A DNA stretch of 64,000 bases from Helicobacter winghamensis ATCC BAA-430 (GTDB lineage Bacteria > Campylobacterota > Campylobacteria > Campylobacterales > Helicobacteraceae): contig NZ_CP063533.1 in NCBI RefSeq assembly GCF_028751035.1, positions 248,001-312,000 on the forward strand, written 5' to 3'. The notes under the pieces were generated by a model. It was not told the DNA's origin, ran no database searches, and worked only from the letters and a program-made list of their open reading frames with translations. Each line of letters opens with the position of its first letter. Positions within the stretch are counted from its first letter, which is position 1. Below are positions 8,669 through 17,396 of this stretch, piece after piece. Both the position numbers and the translations under genes were made by a program.

Positions 8669-8962
8669 TTAGAGATTGTGAGAGAGCTGAAAAAGTAATT
8701 TTACAACAAATAAATCAATGAATTTTAATACTAAAATCACAAGAATAGGTGTTAAATCCACGCCTCCTATAAATGTTGGAATAAATCTCCGAATCTTTGC
8801 ATAAAGAGGTTCGGTAAGTCTTGCTAGAATTTGAACAATAGGATTATAAGGGTCTGGTCGCACCCAAGAGATAAGAGCGGCGATGATAATCACCCAAATA
8901 TAAATGTTAATTACCATACTTAAAATTTGTGCAAAGGCTTGAATAAAAGTGCTTAAAACCAT
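8669..8962 (-). CDS. YggT family membrane protein
   Basis: A 97-residue inner-membrane protein with two hydrophobic segments flanking SWVRPDPYNPIVQILARLTEPLYAKIRR, the family's conserved block. YggT proteins are linked to membrane protein placement and cell division, but the molecular role is not settled. It lies between gltX and slt with gaps of 2 and 14 bases, an order shared with H. pylori. Confidence 0.88.
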   Translation of the reverse strand: MVLSTFIQAFAQILSMVINIYIWVIIIAALISWVRPDPYNPIVQILARLTEPLYAKIRRFIPTFIGGVDLTPILVILVLKFIDLFVVKLLFQLSHNL

Positions 8963-8964
8963 TT

Positions 8965-10314
8965 TTAGTTCCTTAAAATATCATCTAAATATAAACGCAA
9001 ATATGGAAAAAGGTCGCTTAACTCCGGTCCGTGCGTGTGTCCTGTTAGCAAAAAGCGCAAAGGTTTAAAGAAATGCTTACCCTTTAATCCACTTACTTGC
9101 ATTGCCTGTGTTTTAAAGGCATCAAATTCTGCCCTTTTAAAATCCTGCTCTTTTAAGAGTGAGAGAAGGGCAAGTTGTAAAGTGTTAATTGCGTCTTTAA
9201 ACTCTAAAATTTCTTGTGCTTCTTGGTTTTTAGATTCCATATTTTGCTCTAAAAGTAGGGCTTTTTTAGCAAAAATACAATCCACTTTTTCGCGGATTTC
9301 ATTAAGTGTGCTTGCTTCTTGCAAATACAGCTTTGCTAATGCGCCAATTGTGGAATCCTTATAGCCTAAAAGCACTGCTAAATCTTGCTCACTAAGTTTT
9401 TTAAAATGTTCTCTATTTAGGAATTTTAGCTTATCAATATCAAAACGCGCAGGGGCTTTTGCCACTTTTGTAATATCAAACCATTCAAAGGTATCCTTTA
9501 AGCTAAAGACTTCACAGGGCGTTTTATTCCCCATTAGCACAAGATAATTCACAATCGCCTGTGGCAAAAAACCACAATCTAAGAGCCATTGCACGCTAGA
9601 AGCATTATCTCTTTTGCTCATTTTTTTGCCTTCTTCATTAAGGATTATCGGCAAATGCGCAAATTTAATAGTTTTTTCATAGTTTAAATAATGATGGATT
9701 AGCATTTGTTTGGGCGTATTGCTTACATGGTCTTCTCCACGCACGATAAAATCAATATCATAGAGCATATCATCAACCGCACAAGCAAAATTATAAGTTG
9801 GGATTCCATCTTCTTTTAAGATAATAAAACTATCAATTTCATTGGGCGCAAAAACGATATCGCCTTTAATTTCATCGTGGAATTGCATTTGCTCTTTAGG
9901 GGCTTTTAATCGCACAACAGGGTGTGGATTTTTGTCCTTTTGCAGTTCTGCCCAAGAGTCATCATAGCGGAATGCTTGGTGGTTTGCCTTTGCAATTTCG
10001 CGCTTGCTGTCTAAAAACTCTTTTGTGCAGTAGCAATAAAATGCATTTCCTTGCTTGATTAAATATTCCGCTAATTGGCGGTGGCGTTCAAAATTGTGGC
10101 TTTGATACACAAGATTATCCCAAGTGATTCCAAAAAGACTAAGCAAAAACATAATATCTTTATCTTTACCTTCAATATTGCGCGCAGTGTCTGTATCTTC
10201 AATGCGAAGCAAAAACTTTTCATTGCGCTGTTTTGCTAAAATATAATTAAAAACAGCGGCACGCAAATTTCCTGTGTGCATATCGCCTGTTGGGCTTGGT
10301 GCAAATCGTAGCAT
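8965..10314 (-). CDS. gltX: Glutamyl-tRNA synthetase, probably the GltX2 (tRNA-Gln-charging) paralogue
   Basis: A class I aminoacyl-tRNA synthetase of 449 residues. The HIGH-type motif is FAPSPTGDMHTGN and the KMSKS-type motif is KKMSKRDN. Helicobacter has two such enzymes; in H. pylori the one beside yggT and slt is GltX2, which charges tRNA-Gln with glutamate for later amidation by GatCAB. The same neighbours suggest this gene is that paralogue, but specificity is not proven by sequence. Near the C-terminal third it contains the peptide QNMESK, encoded by a 15-bp string also found in coaBC and rsmE. Confidence 0.9.
   Translation of the reverse strand: MLRFAPSPTGDMHTGNLRAAVFNYILAKQRNEKFLLRIEDTDTARNIEGKDKDIMFLLSLFGITWDNLVYQSHNFERHRQLAEYLIKQGNAFYCYCTKEFLDSKREIAKANHQAFRYDDSWAELQKDKNPHPVVRLKAPKEQMQFHDEIKGDIVFAPNEIDSFIILKEDGIPTYNFACAVDDMLYDIDFIVRGEDHVSNTPKQMLIHHYLNYEKTIKFAHLPIILNEEGKKMSKRDNASSVQWLLDCGFLPQAIVNYLVLMGNKTPCEVFSLKDTFEWFDITKVAKAPARFDIDKLKFLNREHFKKLSEQDLAVLLGYKDSTIGALAKLYLQEASTLNEIREKVDCIFAKKALLLEQNMESKNQEAQEILEFKDAINTLQLALLSLLKEQDFKRAEFDAFKTQAMQVSGLKGKHFFKPLRFLLTGHTHGPELSDLFPYLRLYLDDILRN
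9233..9247. repeat. Dispersed 15-bp string inside gltX
   Basis: GATTCCATATTTTGC, read on the gene strand as part of QNMESK. The identical 15-mer occurs at 13733 (coaBC) and 62162 (rsmE), and its first 14 bases at 12449 (uppS). Confidence 0.8.
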
Positions 10315-10385
10315 CTTAAAACCTTATGTTAAAATCTTGGGATTTTAGCATAAGCAAAATTAAAATAGCACCTTAAGCTTGAAGT

Positions 10386-11205
10386 TTAGACAAATTGATA
10401 GCGTGAATCTTGGCGAATATCATAGAGATTTTTAGATTCTGGTTTTCTAAGATTAAAGGTTAAAATGGGTGCAACAAAGGGATAAAATCCCATAAACATA
10501 AACCATTCCCTATTGTATTTAAAAGTCGTGTGCGTGTTTGTATTAATAATTGTCTGCACAAAATCTTCATAATCTTGCGTAGAATCTGTGTAAAACTCAT
10601 TAGAATATAAGCTTAAGATTTTGCGCTTGCAATAGGGATCTTGAATAATATCTTCTGTGCCGATGTTAAAAAAGACATTAAAAGTTGGATCTAAAATCTG
10701 CCATTGATTGTGGGTTTTAACTTCTAAAAATCCGTGCGACCAGCCTAAAATATCAGAGTAACTTACCACGCGTGATTCTAATCCAAAGTGTTCTAAAAGC
10801 CAAAAGAGAGCATGAGGCTTTTGCCCGCAATGTCCGTATTCTAATTTTGTAAAATACTCATAGAGATTCTTAAAAGCTATATTTTCTTTAATATTGTTTG
10901 GTGTGTAGTGTTTGGTTTTATGAATAAAGTCGTTTAAATATAAATAGATGGCGATCTCTTTTTGGATTCCGCGTTCTTGTAATTCTTTTTGTAAGTGTTT
11001 TTCTTGTTTGTTAAAATCTAGCTTTAGAGCATTAATGAGTTTGTTTAAATCTTTTGTTGTTGGTTTGCGGGGGGGGGGGGCAAACTAATGGATTATTAAA
11101 GAGCTTTTTATTGTGAGAGATTTTTAAGGGAAAATATTCTTGAATTTGCAAGGGACGAATGGTGCTAGAAGTGTAGCGGTATTGGTGTTTGGTATCTATT
11201 ACCAT
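10386..11205 (-). CDS. Transglutaminase-like cysteine protein, phase-variable, OFF as sequenced
   Basis: The ATG at 11205 opens a frame that reaches a 12-C tract on the gene strand (11069-11080). With 12 C the frame stops after 57 codons (stop at 11034-11032). With 11 (or 14) C it runs on to 10386 as a protein of about 272 residues. The downstream part has the transglutaminase-like triad: Cys in YGHCGQKP, His in LGWSHGFLEV and Asp in ILDPTFNV. Neighbours are gltX and a LysE-type gene, neither related in role. No signal peptide is evident. The family includes proteases, amidases and protein cross-linkers; the substrate is unknown. The pieces and tract are seen directly; the function is inferred. 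Confidence 0.75.
11069..11080. repeat. Poly-G tract (12 G), contingency switch
   Basis: Twelve consecutive G on the plus strand lie within the 5' part of the transglutaminase-like gene. Tracts of this length in Campylobacterota slip at high rate. The current length puts the two halves of the gene out of frame. Confidence 0.95.
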
Positions 11206-11233
11206 TTAAAATCCTTTAAAAGTAAATTTAAGA

Positions 11234-11893
11234 TTATAGCATTAAATGAGAGATTCCATAGATAATCCCCATAATTCCTATGCCACATAGCACAAGATCG
11301 CTAAAAAGGGTGATAAGTCTTTGGAATCTCTCTAGTTTTGCTTTTTGGGCAAAGTAACTAAGGGCAAGAAGTAAGCCAAAATCAAGCAATATCCAAAGAA
11401 ATGCTAAAAGAATAATGCTTAATGCCATAGAATCTGTTATGCCCATAAATTGTGGAAAAAATGCGATAAAAAACAAAATATCCTTAGGATTGCTAAGGCT
11501 TAGAAAAAGTCCTTGTATAAAGCATTTTCTTGGAGTTAGTTTAGTTTGATTGGTGAAATTGTTAGATTGTTCCATATTTGTGGCTTTGCTAGCTTTAAAA
11601 AGGGCAAAAAGGGAGCTAAATCCTAGATAAAAGATAAAACAAGAGCCAAGCAAGCTAAGTAATGAGATCGCAAAGCTTGAAATGCGTGTTGTCCCTAAAA
11701 TCACGGCAATGCTTATAGAGATTAGCAGAAGTGAGCCAAGGTTAGTTCCACAGATTGTAAAAAATGCCACTTTAAAGTTATTTTGTGGATTTTGCAAAGC
11801 ATTTTTAATCACAAGAGCAACAACAGGTCCGGGTGTGGCAATAAGCGTGATGATTGCCACAAGATAGACTAAAAGAAGTTCATAAGAGAGCAT
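11234..11893 (-). CDS. LysE/RhtB family amino acid exporter
   Basis: A 219-residue inner-membrane protein with about six hydrophobic segments. The start IATPGPVVALVIKNAL contains the PGP motif of the LysE/RhtB superfamily, and FLSLSNPKDILFFIAFFPQF is its second signature. It likely exports an amino acid or homoserine-like compound. It ends 28 bases after the phase-variable gene's start and is followed upstream by uppS. A second, different LysE-type gene is at 59327. Confidence 0.85.
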   Translation of the reverse strand: MLSYELLLVYLVAIITLIATPGPVVALVIKNALQNPQNNFKVAFFTICGTNLGSLLLISISIAVILGTTRISSFAISLLSLLGSCFIFYLGFSSLFALFKASKATNMEQSNNFTNQTKLTPRKCFIQGLFLSLSNPKDILFFIAFFPQFMGITDSMALSIILLAFLWILLDFGLLLALSYFAQKAKLERFQRLITLFSDLVLCGIGIMGIIYGISHLML

Positions 11894-11908
11894 TACAATA
11901 TCCTTGAG

Positions 11909-12586
11909 CTATAAGCCTCCAAAACGGCGGTGGCGGGTTTTAAACTCCAAAAGCATTGCTTCTAATTCTTTAGAAGTAAAGCTAGGCCACAGCGTTTTTG
12001 TAAAAAAGAGTTCTGCATAAGCGCTCTGCCATAAAAGGAAGTTTGAAAGGCGCATTTCACCCCCTGTTCTTACAAGCATATCCACAGGTGGAATCCCTGT
12101 GGTATCAAGTGCATTTTCAATAGAATCAAAACTAAAATTTCGCTCTTGTTTTAAAACAAGTTTTAAAAAGGCGCGGCGCAACTCATCTTGTGAGCCATAA
12201 TTTAAGGCTAGGATTTGTGTTAAGCCATTGCATTGCTCTTTTGTGACAAGTTCTAAAGAGTGGATTTTTTCTTGTAATTGCGTGCTAAAAATGCTTAAAT
12301 CACCAATGGCCTTAAAAATAATGTTATTGTTTAAATAGGTAGAAAATTTAGAATCCAAATATTCTTCAAGCAAGCGCATTAGAAAATCTACTTCAGTTTT
12401 TGGGCGTTTCCAGTTTTCTGTTGAAAAAGCATAAAGGCTTAAAAAAGCGATTCCATATTTTGTGCAAAATTCTGTGATTTCTTGGATTTTTTTGGCACCT
12501 GCTTTGTGCCCAAAGGTGCGCATTTGCAAATGGTTTTTAGCCCATCTGCCATTGCCATCCATAATAATTGCTAAATGCTTTGGCAT
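11909..12586 (-). CDS. uppS: Undecaprenyl diphosphate synthase
   Basis: Extends farnesyl diphosphate with isopentenyl units to the C55 lipid carrier for peptidoglycan, LPS and glycans. It has 225 residues. HLAIIMDGNGRWAK holds the catalytic Asp, FSTENWKRP is the second motif, and VDMLVRTGGEMRLSNFLLWQSAYAEL the third; the usual GE(Q/Y)R is GEMR here. It follows the preceding gene without a gap, in a run with coaBC and mrdA. Confidence 0.95.
   Translation of the reverse strand: MPKHLAIIMDGNGRWAKNHLQMRTFGHKAGAKKIQEITEFCTKYGIAFLSLYAFSTENWKRPKTEVDFLMRLLEEYLDSKFSTYLNNNIIFKAIGDLSIFSTQLQEKIHSLELVTKEQCNGLTQILALNYGSQDELRRAFLKLVLKQERNFSFDSIENALDTTGIPPVDMLVRTGGEMRLSNFLLWQSAYAELFFTKTLWPSFTSKELEAMLLEFKTRHRRFGGL
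12449..12462. repeat. Dispersed 14-bp string inside uppS
   Basis: GATTCCATATTTTG, identical to the first 14 bases of the copies in gltX, coaBC and rsmE. Here it encodes part of KYGIA in another reading frame, so the shared DNA is not explained by a shared peptide. Confidence 0.75.
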
Positions 12587-13345
12587 TTATCCCTCTAAAT
12601 CCAGCAAAGAGTCGCTAAACTCATAAAGTGGCACAATTTCGCTATTAATGTTAATATGCGTTTCTTTGATGAAGGCAAGATTGTCTAAGTTTCTGTGCAA
12701 AAGATTCGCTACGCTCTCATACATTACGCTAATATCTAATCGCACGCCTTCTTTAAAATCCCAGAGTAAGCCCCAAGTTGCACCTAAGTTTGAAAATACG
12801 GAGTAAAACTCTAAGCATTCTTGCTCTTTAATACGCTTTTTTCTTAGCTGCATAAAGCCATCTTTGCTTGCATCATCATAATGAAGTGGAATGGTTAAAA
12901 CCTTGTGTTTTAGGGACATTAGCATATGGCTAAGAAAGGCAAACTCCCATTTGGATTCCGCATTTGCTAGGCGGTCTGTTAAAAAGCCCTTCATTATATC
13001 AAAGGGATTTTCGCTATTTTTTAAAAACTGCTCTAGAGTTTTTTCATTGAGTTTTAAAGGAATATTGGAATCTTTTAGTAAATTTGGCTGTTTAATAAGG
13101 TTTGAAAGCGTGATAGAGCCTGTGCTTCCACGCCCCATCATTGCCCAATATTTGCCACCAATTTGAAGTTCTTTTAGGCTTTTTGTCTCCATCGCAGTGT
13201 TGCCGACTTTTAGCATATAACGAATGCCTTGTAGTTTTTCCATTACTTCAAGTTTAATAGGTAATGTGGCATTAAATTGCGTTGTTTTAGCGGGGTTTTG
13301 GAGTGTGTTTTGCACTTGGGCTAATTGGTGCAATTGTTTTATCAT
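12587..13345 (-). CDS. Conserved protein of unknown function between coaBC and uppS
   Basis: A 252-residue soluble protein that I do not recognise. It has no signal peptide or membrane segment. An N-terminal basic part is followed by a mixed helical region with several Trp and Met residues and an acidic C terminus. It overlaps coaBC by four bases and abuts uppS, so all three are likely translated together. A hypothetical gene occupies the same position between dfp and uppS in Campylobacter, which supports its being real and conserved. Confidence 0.7.
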   Translation of the reverse strand: MIKQLHQLAQVQNTLQNPAKTTQFNATLPIKLEVMEKLQGIRYMLKVGNTAMETKSLKELQIGGKYWAMMGRGSTGSITLSNLIKQPNLLKDSNIPLKLNEKTLEQFLKNSENPFDIMKGFLTDRLANAESKWEFAFLSHMLMSLKHKVLTIPLHYDDASKDGFMQLRKKRIKEQECLEFYSVFSNLGATWGLLWDFKEGVRLDISVMYESVANLLHRNLDNLAFIKETHININSEIVPLYEFSDSLLDLEG

Positions 13346-14565
13346 AAATACTGCGCCTGTTCTAAGATTTTAAATGCTAGGCTTAGTTTATCGCAAAATC
13401 CTAAATCTTTAACAAACGAATTGCTAATCCATAAAAGCTGATTGTTATTAGCATTTAGAGGATTATGGCTTTGTGTGATTGTGTTTAGGCAAATGGCGTC
13501 TAAGCCCTTGTGTTTTAGGGCATTTTTAGCATTTTGGATTCCATCTTTGGATTCCAACTTAAAGCCGATTGTTTTTTGTGTTTTAGGAAGTGTGGCTAAA
13601 ATATCTTGGTTTTCTATTAGTTTAAGATTCCATTCCTGCCCTAATTCTTGCTTTTTTAGCTTTTCTTTAACTTGATTTTTAGGGAGATAATCGCTAATTG
13701 CCGCACTCATAAACAAAAAATTTTGTGTTTTGGATTCCATATTTTGCCATTGTTTGATTGCTTCTAAATATTCTTGTGTGGATTGCACAGCTTGTGTTTG
13801 TAGATTTAGTGGCAAAATAAAGGGGAATTGTGAGCTTATAAACTCTACTTTTGCACCTAAAAAATACGCTACAAGCGCAATACAAGCCCCCATTTTGCCA
13901 CTAGAATAATTAGAGAGATAACGCACTGCATCAATGTTTTCTTTGCTGCCACCGCCACTTACACATACACGCGCTTGCTTCCAAAAAGGGTTTTGATAAA
14001 AGGCGCGCAAGATTTGATAAGCAATTTCTAAAGGCTCTGCTAATGCGCCATTTCCGATTGTTTGGCAAGCTAGTTCTTTACATTGTGGAGCGATGAGTGT
14101 TATTTCTCTTTGCTTCAAAAGCCTTAGAGATTCCATAGTTGCTTTGTTTTCTAGCATTTTTGTATTTGCTGCTGGGGCAATGCATTTAAGCTTATCAAAG
14201 GCTAAAAAACTCTCTAATAGCACATTATCTGCAATTCCGCAGGCGATTTTATTAAGCGTGTTTGCGCTACAAGGAGCGATTACAAATAAATCTGCCCAAG
14301 TGGCAAGTTCAATGTGATTGTGTGGAATCTCCCCCCAGCTTTGTGTGCTTTGTGTTAGCACACTATGGTGTGAAATAGCCTCAAAAAGTAAGGGTTGGAT
14401 AAAATCCGCTGCTCCCTTACTCATCACCACGCGCACGCTAGCACCTAGTTTTTGTAAAATGCGTATAAGTTCCAAGCTTTTATAAATTGCCACGCTTCCA
14501 CACACGCCAAGTGCGATTTTTTTGCCCTTTAAGAGTTGTCCTAAGTTTTGGATTGTTTGCTTCAT
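13342..14565 (-). CDS. coaBC: Bifunctional phosphopantothenoylcysteine decarboxylase / phosphopantothenate-cysteine ligase
   Basis: Performs two coenzyme A steps: joining 4'-phosphopantothenate to cysteine (CoaB) and decarboxylating the product with FMN (CoaC). The 407-residue protein has the CoaC flavoprotein domain first (LGVCGSVAIYKSLELIR, then PHNHIELATWADLFVIAPCSANTLNKIA with the active-site His) and the CoaB domain from about residue 190 (VCVSGGGSKENIDAVRYLSNYSSGKMG). The peptide QNMESK sits in CoaB and shares its DNA with copies in gltX and rsmE. Confidence 0.94.
   Translation of the reverse strand: MKQTIQNLGQLLKGKKIALGVCGSVAIYKSLELIRILQKLGASVRVVMSKGAADFIQPLLFEAISHHSVLTQSTQSWGEIPHNHIELATWADLFVIAPCSANTLNKIACGIADNVLLESFLAFDKLKCIAPAANTKMLENKATMESLRLLKQREITLIAPQCKELACQTIGNGALAEPLEIAYQILRAFYQNPFWKQARVCVSGGGSKENIDAVRYLSNYSSGKMGACIALVAYFLGAKVEFISSQFPFILPLNLQTQAVQSTQEYLEAIKQWQNMESKTQNFLFMSAAISDYLPKNQVKEKLKKQELGQEWNLKLIENQDILATLPKTQKTIGFKLESKDGIQNAKNALKHKGLDAICLNTITQSHNPLNANNNQLLWISNSFVKDLGFCDKLSLAFKILEQAQYL
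13733..13747. repeat. Dispersed 15-bp string inside coaBC
   Basis: GATTCCATATTTTGC, identical to the copies at 9233 (gltX) and 62162 (rsmE). It encodes part of the peptide QNMESK on the gene strand. Confidence 0.8.
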
Positions 14566-14574
14566 TTTCCCCCC

Positions 14575-16422
14575 TTATTCCGCTTCTAATTCAAAGTTTA
14601 AATCGTTTTTATTTAGGGATTTAGAAGCTTTTTTGTAAGGTTTAACATAGCCTAAATCCACAAGAGCATTTGAAAGCTTTGCAAGCACTGGACCACCTGT
14701 TCCACTTCCACTTCCTCCGTGTTCTACCATTATAGTAATCACATAGCGAGGGTTATCAGCGGGTAAAAATGCTGTAATCCACGCTTGTGAGCGGTGAAAA
14801 TATTCCATATCTTCTTCTTTGATTCTTGCTTTATCTTCTTGTGAGATTCCAACAACTTGCGCAGTTCCGGTTTTGCAAGCTAGATGAGCCTTAGATTCTC
14901 TTGTTGCATAAAATGCTGTGCCACCGATTTCAGAACACACTTGACGCATTCCTTCGCGCAAAATGGGAAGCTTGCTTTTTTCAAACGCATTTAGCACATC
15001 TTTTGGCAATGCTTCTTGTGTATTTTTGACAAAATGGGGAGTGGGAAGCTTGCCGCTTGCAATTAGGGCGGTGTAGTTTGCAATCTGTAAGGGGGTGGTT
15101 AGAAACAAGCCCTGTCCTATGGAGCTAACAACGCTATCGCCTGCAAACCAGTCTTGCTTGTAACGCTTCTTTTTAAAAGAAGGGCTTGGCACGATTCCTA
15201 TAAATTCATTGGGTAAATCCACACCTGTCTTTTCGCCTAAGCCCATTTTCTTTAACACGCTAGCAATGTTTTCAAAATCTGTGCGTTGGGCTAAAAGGTA
15301 AAAATACACATCAACGCTGCGTTTAATCGCTTTGTATAAATCAGCACTTTCGTGTCCCTCTTTTTTCCAATCTCGGAATTTTCTCCCACCTAGCTCAATA
15401 AAGGGGGGAGTTTTAATTTCAGTGTTTTCATTAATATCGGTATATTCTAAAAGGGCTAAACCCATTCCCATTTTAATAACGGAGCCGGGAGGATATAAAC
15501 CATTTATAAACTTATTAATAAGCGGTTTATGGGGATTATCACGCAATGCATTCCAGTTTTCATGAGAGATTCCACCTATAAAATGATTTAAATTATATTC
15601 TGGATAACTTCCAGCTGCTAAAATCTCTCCATTAAGGGCGTCCATAATAATTGCCGCTCCATTTTTATTGCTAAAGATGGAATCCATTGCGCTTTGAAGC
15701 TTTATATCAAGTGTTGTGATGAGAACACGATTTTCAATAGCTTCTTTATGGGAGACTACACCTACTTCCTGATTGAGTGCAGTAACTTTAACAATCCTTT
15801 CGCCTAGCTCACCTTGCAAAAAAGTGTCGTATTGTCGCTCCAAGCCTTCTTTACCGATATTTCCTGTGTATTTTGCGATGGGCTGTTTTTCTATGTCTTT
15901 TTGATTTGCGCGACTCACATAGCCTATAATATGTGAAGCAGTGGCATTGTTTGGGTAAAAACGGCGTGCTAATGGGACTATGCGGAGTGTATTGCTTTGG
16001 CTAAGTTTAGGATAATATTTCAAAATCTCTTCGTGCCCTACAAAGTCAATCACTGGGATAAACTCGTGGTTGTAAGGGGAGTCTTTTTGCCGATATTTTT
16101 TAATTAACTCTTCTTTGGAATATTTTGGAAAAAAAGCTAAGAGCTTTTCTGTCTCTTGCTCTAAAATGGGCAGATTTGCGCGTAAAGATAGGCGTGGTGG
16201 CAAGGATATACTAAAACCTACGGTGTTTGTAGCAAGAGGAAGCCCATTGCGATCTAAGATTTGTCCGCGGATTGGGATAATGGGTTCTTGGCGGAGCATA
16301 TTTTTACTCGCTTGATCTTCAAAGTTTTTATGTTCTAAAATGCTAATGTCAAAGATTTTAATCAATAATAAAAGCCAAAACAATACAAAGGCGCTAAAGA
16401 GAAAAAGAATGCGTGAATTCAT
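14575..16422 (-). CDS. mrdA: Penicillin-binding protein 2 (cell elongation transpeptidase)
   Basis: Cross-links peptidoglycan during rod elongation. The 615-residue protein has one N-terminal membrane anchor, a PBP dimerisation domain and a transpeptidase domain. The active-site motifs are SVIK in YPPGSVIKMGMG, SVD in KRSVDVYFYL (the SxD form usual for PBP2) and KTGTAQ. It is downstream of a small membrane gene in the position where mreD-like genes occur. The end of the protein is Ser/Asn/Glu-rich. Confidence 0.93.
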   Translation of the reverse strand: MNSRILFLFSAFVLFWLLLLIKIFDISILEHKNFEDQASKNMLRQEPIIPIRGQILDRNGLPLATNTVGFSISLPPRLSLRANLPILEQETEKLLAFFPKYSKEELIKKYRQKDSPYNHEFIPVIDFVGHEEILKYYPKLSQSNTLRIVPLARRFYPNNATASHIIGYVSRANQKDIEKQPIAKYTGNIGKEGLERQYDTFLQGELGERIVKVTALNQEVGVVSHKEAIENRVLITTLDIKLQSAMDSIFSNKNGAAIIMDALNGEILAAGSYPEYNLNHFIGGISHENWNALRDNPHKPLINKFINGLYPPGSVIKMGMGLALLEYTDINENTEIKTPPFIELGGRKFRDWKKEGHESADLYKAIKRSVDVYFYLLAQRTDFENIASVLKKMGLGEKTGVDLPNEFIGIVPSPSFKKKRYKQDWFAGDSVVSSIGQGLFLTTPLQIANYTALIASGKLPTPHFVKNTQEALPKDVLNAFEKSKLPILREGMRQVCSEIGGTAFYATRESKAHLACKTGTAQVVGISQEDKARIKEEDMEYFHRSQAWITAFLPADNPRYVITIMVEHGGSGSGTGGPVLAKLSNALVDLGYVKPYKKASKSLNKNDLNFELEAE

Positions 16423-16905
16423 CTACAAAATCCATAAAAATATCCAAATTAATACTACTTCAGTTCCTGCATAGAGTGCTAAAAGTGGTGAAAACTGCGG
16501 AATGTGGATATCAAAAAGCCAACCAAAAAAGCAAAGAAAAGCAAAATAACCAAAATACGCATAAAAAATAAAAAGTGGAATGAAAATTTTGTTATATCCA
16601 AAGAATTTACGGAATTTTGGAAGTAAAATTTTAAAGGAAAAGAGTATAAAAAGTAGGGTGCTAAGGAATGGCAAGCCCTTGCTTGCTTCAAAATAAAGAA
16701 AAAACGGTGCAAGAAAATAAAAGATTCCAAAGGATTGTGCTTCATATTTTTCTTGTGCAATCACATAGGCAACACCAAAAAGTGGTGGCAAAAAATAATA
16801 AATATCAGTGATTGCAACATAAACAATAAAAAAAAGAACTAAGAAAAAAATTCTTAGATTTCTTTTATCAGTGCTATTTCTTCGCATAGTGGAAAATGTT
16901 TGCAT
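16423..16905 (-). CDS. Small multi-span membrane protein, MreD-like by position
   Basis: About 160 residues with five hydrophobic segments, rich in Phe and Ile, directly upstream of mrdA with no gap. A membrane protein in this slot beside PBP2 recalls MreD of the rod complex, and a similar gene precedes pbpC in C. jejuni, but I see no certain MreD motif. I favour the ATG at 16905, which has GGCGG upstream; 16923 and 16887 are alternatives. The start lies inside the preceding gene, overlapping it by about 50 bases. Confidence 0.55.
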   Translation of the reverse strand: MQTFSTMRRNSTDKRNLRIFFLVLFFIVYVAITDIYYFLPPLFGVAYVIAQEKYEAQSFGIFYFLAPFFLYFEASKGLPFLSTLLFILFSFKILLPKFRKFFGYNKIFIPLFIFYAYFGYFAFLCFFGWLFDIHIPQFSPLLALYAGTEVVLIWIFLWIL

Positions 16906-17396
16906 AAAATACAATCCGCCCAAATTTTTTGATTAGGAATTTTATCTTTGCTAATCTCCATAAAATCAAGCTTTTCAAAGAGTGTGCGTTTGTAGGTTAG
17001 CACTAAGATTTCTTTGATTCCAAGTGCTTTGGCTTCTTTTTCACAATCTCTAATCAGTGCTGTGGCAACCCCTAGCCGTTGAGCTTTAGGAGTAACAATT
17101 AAACTTCTAATTTCAGCAAGTGTGGTAGAATGTAAATGCAAGGCACAAAAACCTAACATTATGGGGTTTTTCATCGCTCTTAAGAGCTTGTTTTCTAAGA
17201 TGAGTTTGCCAAAGTTGGAATCCAAAAATTCTTTATTCTTTAAAACTTCTTGTTCTTCCCAAGCAACGCGATAAGAGCGAATCATATTTGCCATAACTTC
17301 GGCACTTCTCTCTAAAATCACGCCTCTTTCTACTTCTGGGCGAACAATTTCACGCATTGCTGGAATATCATTTAATACAGGCTGTGTAATAATCAT
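16854..17396 (-). CDS. GNAT acetyltransferase, N-acetylglutamate synthase-like
   Basis: A 180-residue GNAT-fold protein. EIRSLIVTPKAQRLGVATALI is the acetyl-CoA binding motif (Q/RxxGxA type). The C-terminal IWADCILCKHFPLCEEIAL, with three cysteines, is typical of the short N-acetylglutamate synthases of Campylobacterota, which start arginine synthesis. It overlaps engB by four bases and the following membrane gene by about 50 bases. Acetyl transfer is certain at family level; glutamate as the acceptor is inference. Confidence 0.72.
   Translation of the reverse strand: MIITQPVLNDIPAMREIVRPEVERGVILERSAEVMANMIRSYRVAWEEQEVLKNKEFLDSNFGKLILENKLLRAMKNPIMLGFCALHLHSTTLAEIRSLIVTPKAQRLGVATALIRDCEKEAKALGIKEILVLTYKRTLFEKLDFMEISKDKIPNQKIWADCILCKHFPLCEEIALIKEI

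Noticed and set aside
10386-10769. A separate 127-residue gene from the ATG at 10769
   Set aside because: The frame continues upstream to the poly-G tract with strong transglutaminase-like content, and the short form lacks the catalytic Cys.
16479-16760. 93-residue minus-strand frame inside the MreD-like gene
   Set aside because: It lies in another frame of a membrane gene that fits its neighbours better; its hydrophobicity is a by-product of AT-rich sequence.
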